NCBI GenBank assembly: GCA_010015675.1
Contig: ML976978.1
Span: 682,790 to 746,789 of the forward strand
DNA length: 64,000 nucleotides
Direction of reading: 5' to 3'
DNA from: Byssothecium circinans
Lineage: Eukaryota > Ascomycota > Dothideomycetes > Pleosporales > Massarinaceae
Below, in pieces: positions 61,437 to 64,000 of this stretch (position 1 is its first letter; every line of letters starts with the position of its first letter). The translations under genes were made by a program, and so were the position numbers. The notes beneath the pieces are model-generated. The model made no database searches and was not told the origin of the DNA. It worked only from the letters and a program-made list of their open reading frames with translations.

Positions 61437-61874
61437 ATGGAGTCACTCCCCTCCCTCCTCTCCACATGGAAAGACAACTTCATCCGCAACGGCAAAGGCG
61501 CCTTCACAACCATGGACACCAAAGCCTGGATTCGACTCGTCATAATCGTCGGCACATATTGTCTAATCCGACCCTACCTCATGAAGCTCGGCGCCCGCCT
61601 ACAGCAAAGGCAGCACGAGCATGCGAATGCTGAGAACACGTCCGCCGCCGTACACCCCAACGAGCTCCGCACAGGCAAGAAGTATGAGATACCCGGTGTG
61701 GAGGAGGATAGCGATGAAGATGGAGATGATAATGAGGGCGCGAATTGGGGGCGGAATGCGAGGGTGAGGCAGCGCAAGTTTATAAGGAACGCATTGGAGA
61801 AGGAGGAGAAGAGGTTGAGGGATGAGCAGGAGGCGGAGAGTGATAAGGAGATTGAGGATTTGTTGGTGGATTAG
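61437..61874 (+). CDS. PGA2: PGA2-family protein (secretory trafficking)
   Basis: Small ER/secretory-pathway membrane protein; yeast Pga2 is needed for processing of Gas1 and alkaline phosphatase. Intronless, 145 residues from the ATG at 61437. The N-terminal amphipathic stretch LLSTWKDNFIRNGKGAFTTM precedes one TM span (AWIRLVIIVGTYCLIRPYLM, about 31-50). An RLQQR segment, then an acidic linker (EEDSDEDGDDNEG) with WGRNARVRQR, and a charged helical end (EKEEKRLRDEQEAESDKEI) follow. Length and order match the family. Confidence 0.88.
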   Translation: MESLPSLLSTWKDNFIRNGKGAFTTMDTKAWIRLVIIVGTYCLIRPYLMKLGARLQQRQHEHANAENTSAAVHPNELRTGKKYEIPGVEEDSDEDGDDNEGANWGRNARVRQRKFIRNALEKEEKRLRDEQEAESDKEIEDLLVD

Positions 61875-62460
61875 GGTGTTGTGGAGTTCGTTTGTGTGGG
61901 CTTGGGATGGGATGGAACGGTCGGTTGAGATATCACAAGCTTCGCGAAGCTTTTGGGCGTTACACGAAGCCTCCCTGGTATGCAAACCCTCTCGGTTGCG
62001 AGGACGATTGACATTGAAGCTCAAGGCATGTGAAGGGCTTCGTAATGCATTCTTGCGTTTTCTACTCGTCGTTCGAGGAATGTGGCGAGGACGTCCAAAC
62101 CACATCTATCGCCTGGGGAGAAGTACGGCATATAGAGGCAGTGAAGAGTTGTATTAATACTGTTTGAGTGTGTGGATAACTTTCTATCGCGCACGGTATC
62201 TTCAAATGTCTCACTTCCCTTTTCTCCCATCAATATTTTTCCCATTGTTTCATCATTTCCTCAACTATCAACAGGTCCATCGACACGCCACAGTCCCGGA
62301 ATCCAACGCGTACACAAGGGAGCAACCCAGCAACGACAACCAATTTCACCCTTACATCCCCCCATAAAAAGCGCACCATGGCCCAGCCCGCCTGCACCCC
62401 TCCACCCATTCTCCATGGTCGCCTACTTGCACCATGGCTCGACACACCCACACCTCCACA
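61875..62460. other. Intergenic region upstream of the LPMO gene
   Basis: 586 bp holding PGA2 3' UTR and LPMO promoter. An in-frame ATG at 62434 would add nine residues before the signal peptide and is judged less likely. Confidence 0.55.
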
Positions 62461-64000
62461 ATGCGTACGCTATGTACGCTCCCCCTCTTCTTCCCCCTCG
62501 CCTTCTCACATATGCAAATGATCGACCCCTCACCCCTCCGCGACCCCCACAGTAACCGCAGCGCGGAGTCCAAGGACTACAACATCCTCACACCGCTCAA
62601 AGCCGACGGCAGCGACTTCACCTGCAAGGGGTACCAATGGAACACGCCACTCACGTCCGTGGCGACGTACGCGGCGGGCAAGTCGTATTCGATCAAGTTG
62701 AAAGGAGGGGCTACGCATGGCGGAGGCAGCTGTCAGATCTGTTTGAGTTGTGATAATGGGGTGCATTTTAAGGTTCTGGAGAGTATCATTGGGGGATGTC
62801 CGTTGCAGAGTGAATATCCGTTTCGGATGCCGGAGAATGTGGAGACGGCGCAGTGTCTGTTGGCTTGGACATGGTGAGTTTCCTCCTCAGTGGATTTGCC
62901 GACGAGGCAGGCGATGAAAAACGCTAATGATGGGTAAAGGTTCAATAAAGTCGGAAACAGGGAGATGTATATGAATTGTGCCGCCGTCGATATCGTAGGC
63001 GCAAAATCCTCGGCCAAACATCTCGATCCCCGCGCCACCAGCGCGACCGCGCAAAGGCGTCTCGACGGCCTGCCGGATATGTATACAGCAAACCTTAAAG
63101 GCATCAACGACTGCACTACGAAAGAGACGGTCAATGTTGTGTTTGATGACCCAGGTCGCAGCGTCGTTTACGCTGATGGGATGAAGGCTGGCAGTTCAAC
63201 TGGGAAGAGAGGTGCTTGCGTTGGTGTGGGGAGAAGGTCGGCTAGTGGGCCTATGCCAGCGGGTCCGGCGGGATCGTCTGGTGGGGAGAGCAGTCAGGCT
63301 TCGGGCTCTTCAGATTCTGGCTCATCAGGATCTTCGAGTTGCAACGATGGGCAGTATCATCTTGATGGATGCGGTAACAAGCCCGCTCAGGATACTACGA
63401 ACGCGAATTCGAAGCCAGATTATGATGCCAAGCCTGCTAGTTCGCCGAATACTCCTCAATATCAGCCGGCTACACCAGACGACGACGGTGGGGAAGATTC
63501 CTCATCCAGTGAGCGGGACTCGAAGGTCCAGCAGGAGCTTGATGCGTTCCTGACCAGTCTTTACGGAAATGGCGACGGAGAAAGCGGCAAGAGTGACTCT
63601 TCGGCCGGTGCGGCCATGGGTTCTACCGTGAAATCTTCTTCGGATAAGCCTTCGGACCAGAAAAACGAGCAGAAGGAAGAACATACCCACCACGACCGCA
63701 TCAATGAACCCGGCGAGTTCTACGATTTAAGCCACGAAACCACTTCAGGCACTGCGGATGAGGACTCGTCAGCTTACAACGATGGTTCATATGGATCTGA
63801 CGATAACTCCTCCACTGGCGACGAGGGCTACTCCGGGGACTACAGCACGTATGAGGACGCGGATACATCCAATTACGAATACGATGACGAGTCTTACGAG
63901 CGCCAGCAGAACTTAGCGCGTCCTAGCCAAGTCCCTGGGGATAACCAAAAGAGCTCCGGAGACGCTTCTGACGTGTCCGTTAGCGAGAACCAGAGAAAAA
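62461..64000 (+). CDS. Secreted LPMO-like protein (AA11-like) with long acidic tail, 3' end cut
   Basis: Probable copper-dependent lytic polysaccharide monooxygenase. Exon 1 62461-62873, intron 62874-62939 (66 bp), exon 2 from 62940 to the window end without a stop; at least 491 residues. The signal peptide MRTLCTLPLFFPLAFS would be cleaved to expose His17 (HMQMIDPSPLRDP), the N-terminal histidine needed for the copper brace. The catalytic domain continues with [44 protein letters not shown] (spliced at TW|F) and ends near residue 215. A Ser/Gly/Asp/Tyr-rich acidic tail of at least 270 residues follows with a CNDGQYHLDGCG insert. AA11-like chitin-active type is suggested by HMQM and NREMYMNCA; the exact AA family is unproven. 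Confidence 0.8.

Overview
This window is nuclear DNA from a filamentous ascomycete (Pezizomycotina, possibly a Dothideomycete). Nearly every gene is cut by short GT-AG introns, mostly 43-70 bp, often with a CTAAC or CTGAC branch-like motif. The encoded families are fungal: a Zn(II)2Cys6 regulator, a Dbf2/Sid2 kinase, Snu66, PGA2, a PTH11-like receptor, a CPS1-like GT2 enzyme, a CBM1 protein and an AA11-like LPMO. Gene models were built by eye by joining exons so that frame, splice sites and family motifs agree. For every spliced model the summed exon length is a multiple of three, except the last gene, which is cut by the window end.

Layout. 1-14.6 kb is accessory and gene-poor. It holds one convincing gene (Zn2Cys6 regulator, 2.7-4.1 kb), a TIR transposon relic with an assembly gap (9.4-10.3 kb) and a decayed gene on the minus strand (12.1-13.5 kb). 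From 14.65 kb the window is gene-dense. 14.6-29.6 kb is mostly housekeeping: a large coiled-coil protein of unknown role, Dbf2-family kinase, RING protein, fumarase and SMC5. 30.5-44.2 kb is rich in oxidative and secreted functions: GMC oxidoreductase, SDR, a six-exon P450, an aldehyde dehydrogenase, a PTH11-like membrane protein and a GH30 glycosidase. The mitochondrial ribosomal protein bL28m sits among them. 44.9-50.2 kb holds Snu66, peptidyl-tRNA hydrolase 2 and a CPS1-like glycosyltransferase. 51.4-52.3 kb is a broken 2EXR (F-box-like) gene. 52.5-64 kb holds a CBM1 protein, Ctf8, two zinc MDR dehydrogenases in divergent orientation, a four-TM MARVEL-like protein, CENP-S/MHF1, PGA2 and the 5' part of a secreted LPMO with a long disordered tail.

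How genes may work together. Four genes act in chromosome maintenance or division (SMC5, Ctf8, CENP-S/MHF1, Dbf2 kinase), but they are scattered and look like ordinary synteny rather than a system. The SDR and P450 share a 648-bp divergent promoter that contains a perfect TGTCCGGACA palindrome; with the adjacent aldehyde dehydrogenase they could form a small oxidation module (inference). GH30, CBM1 protein, LPMO and the GMC enzyme would serve extracellular polysaccharide or lignocellulose attack. No polyketide synthase, NRPS or terpene synthase is visible, and no CRISPR, rRNA or convincing tRNA gene was found. I did not find a clearly undescribed system. The best second-look items are the transposon relic, the K-x-[DN]-x-L repeat coiled coil, the AT-hook-tailed CENP-S, the Asp-for-Cys zinc sites in two neighbouring dehydrogenases and the long tail of the LPMO.
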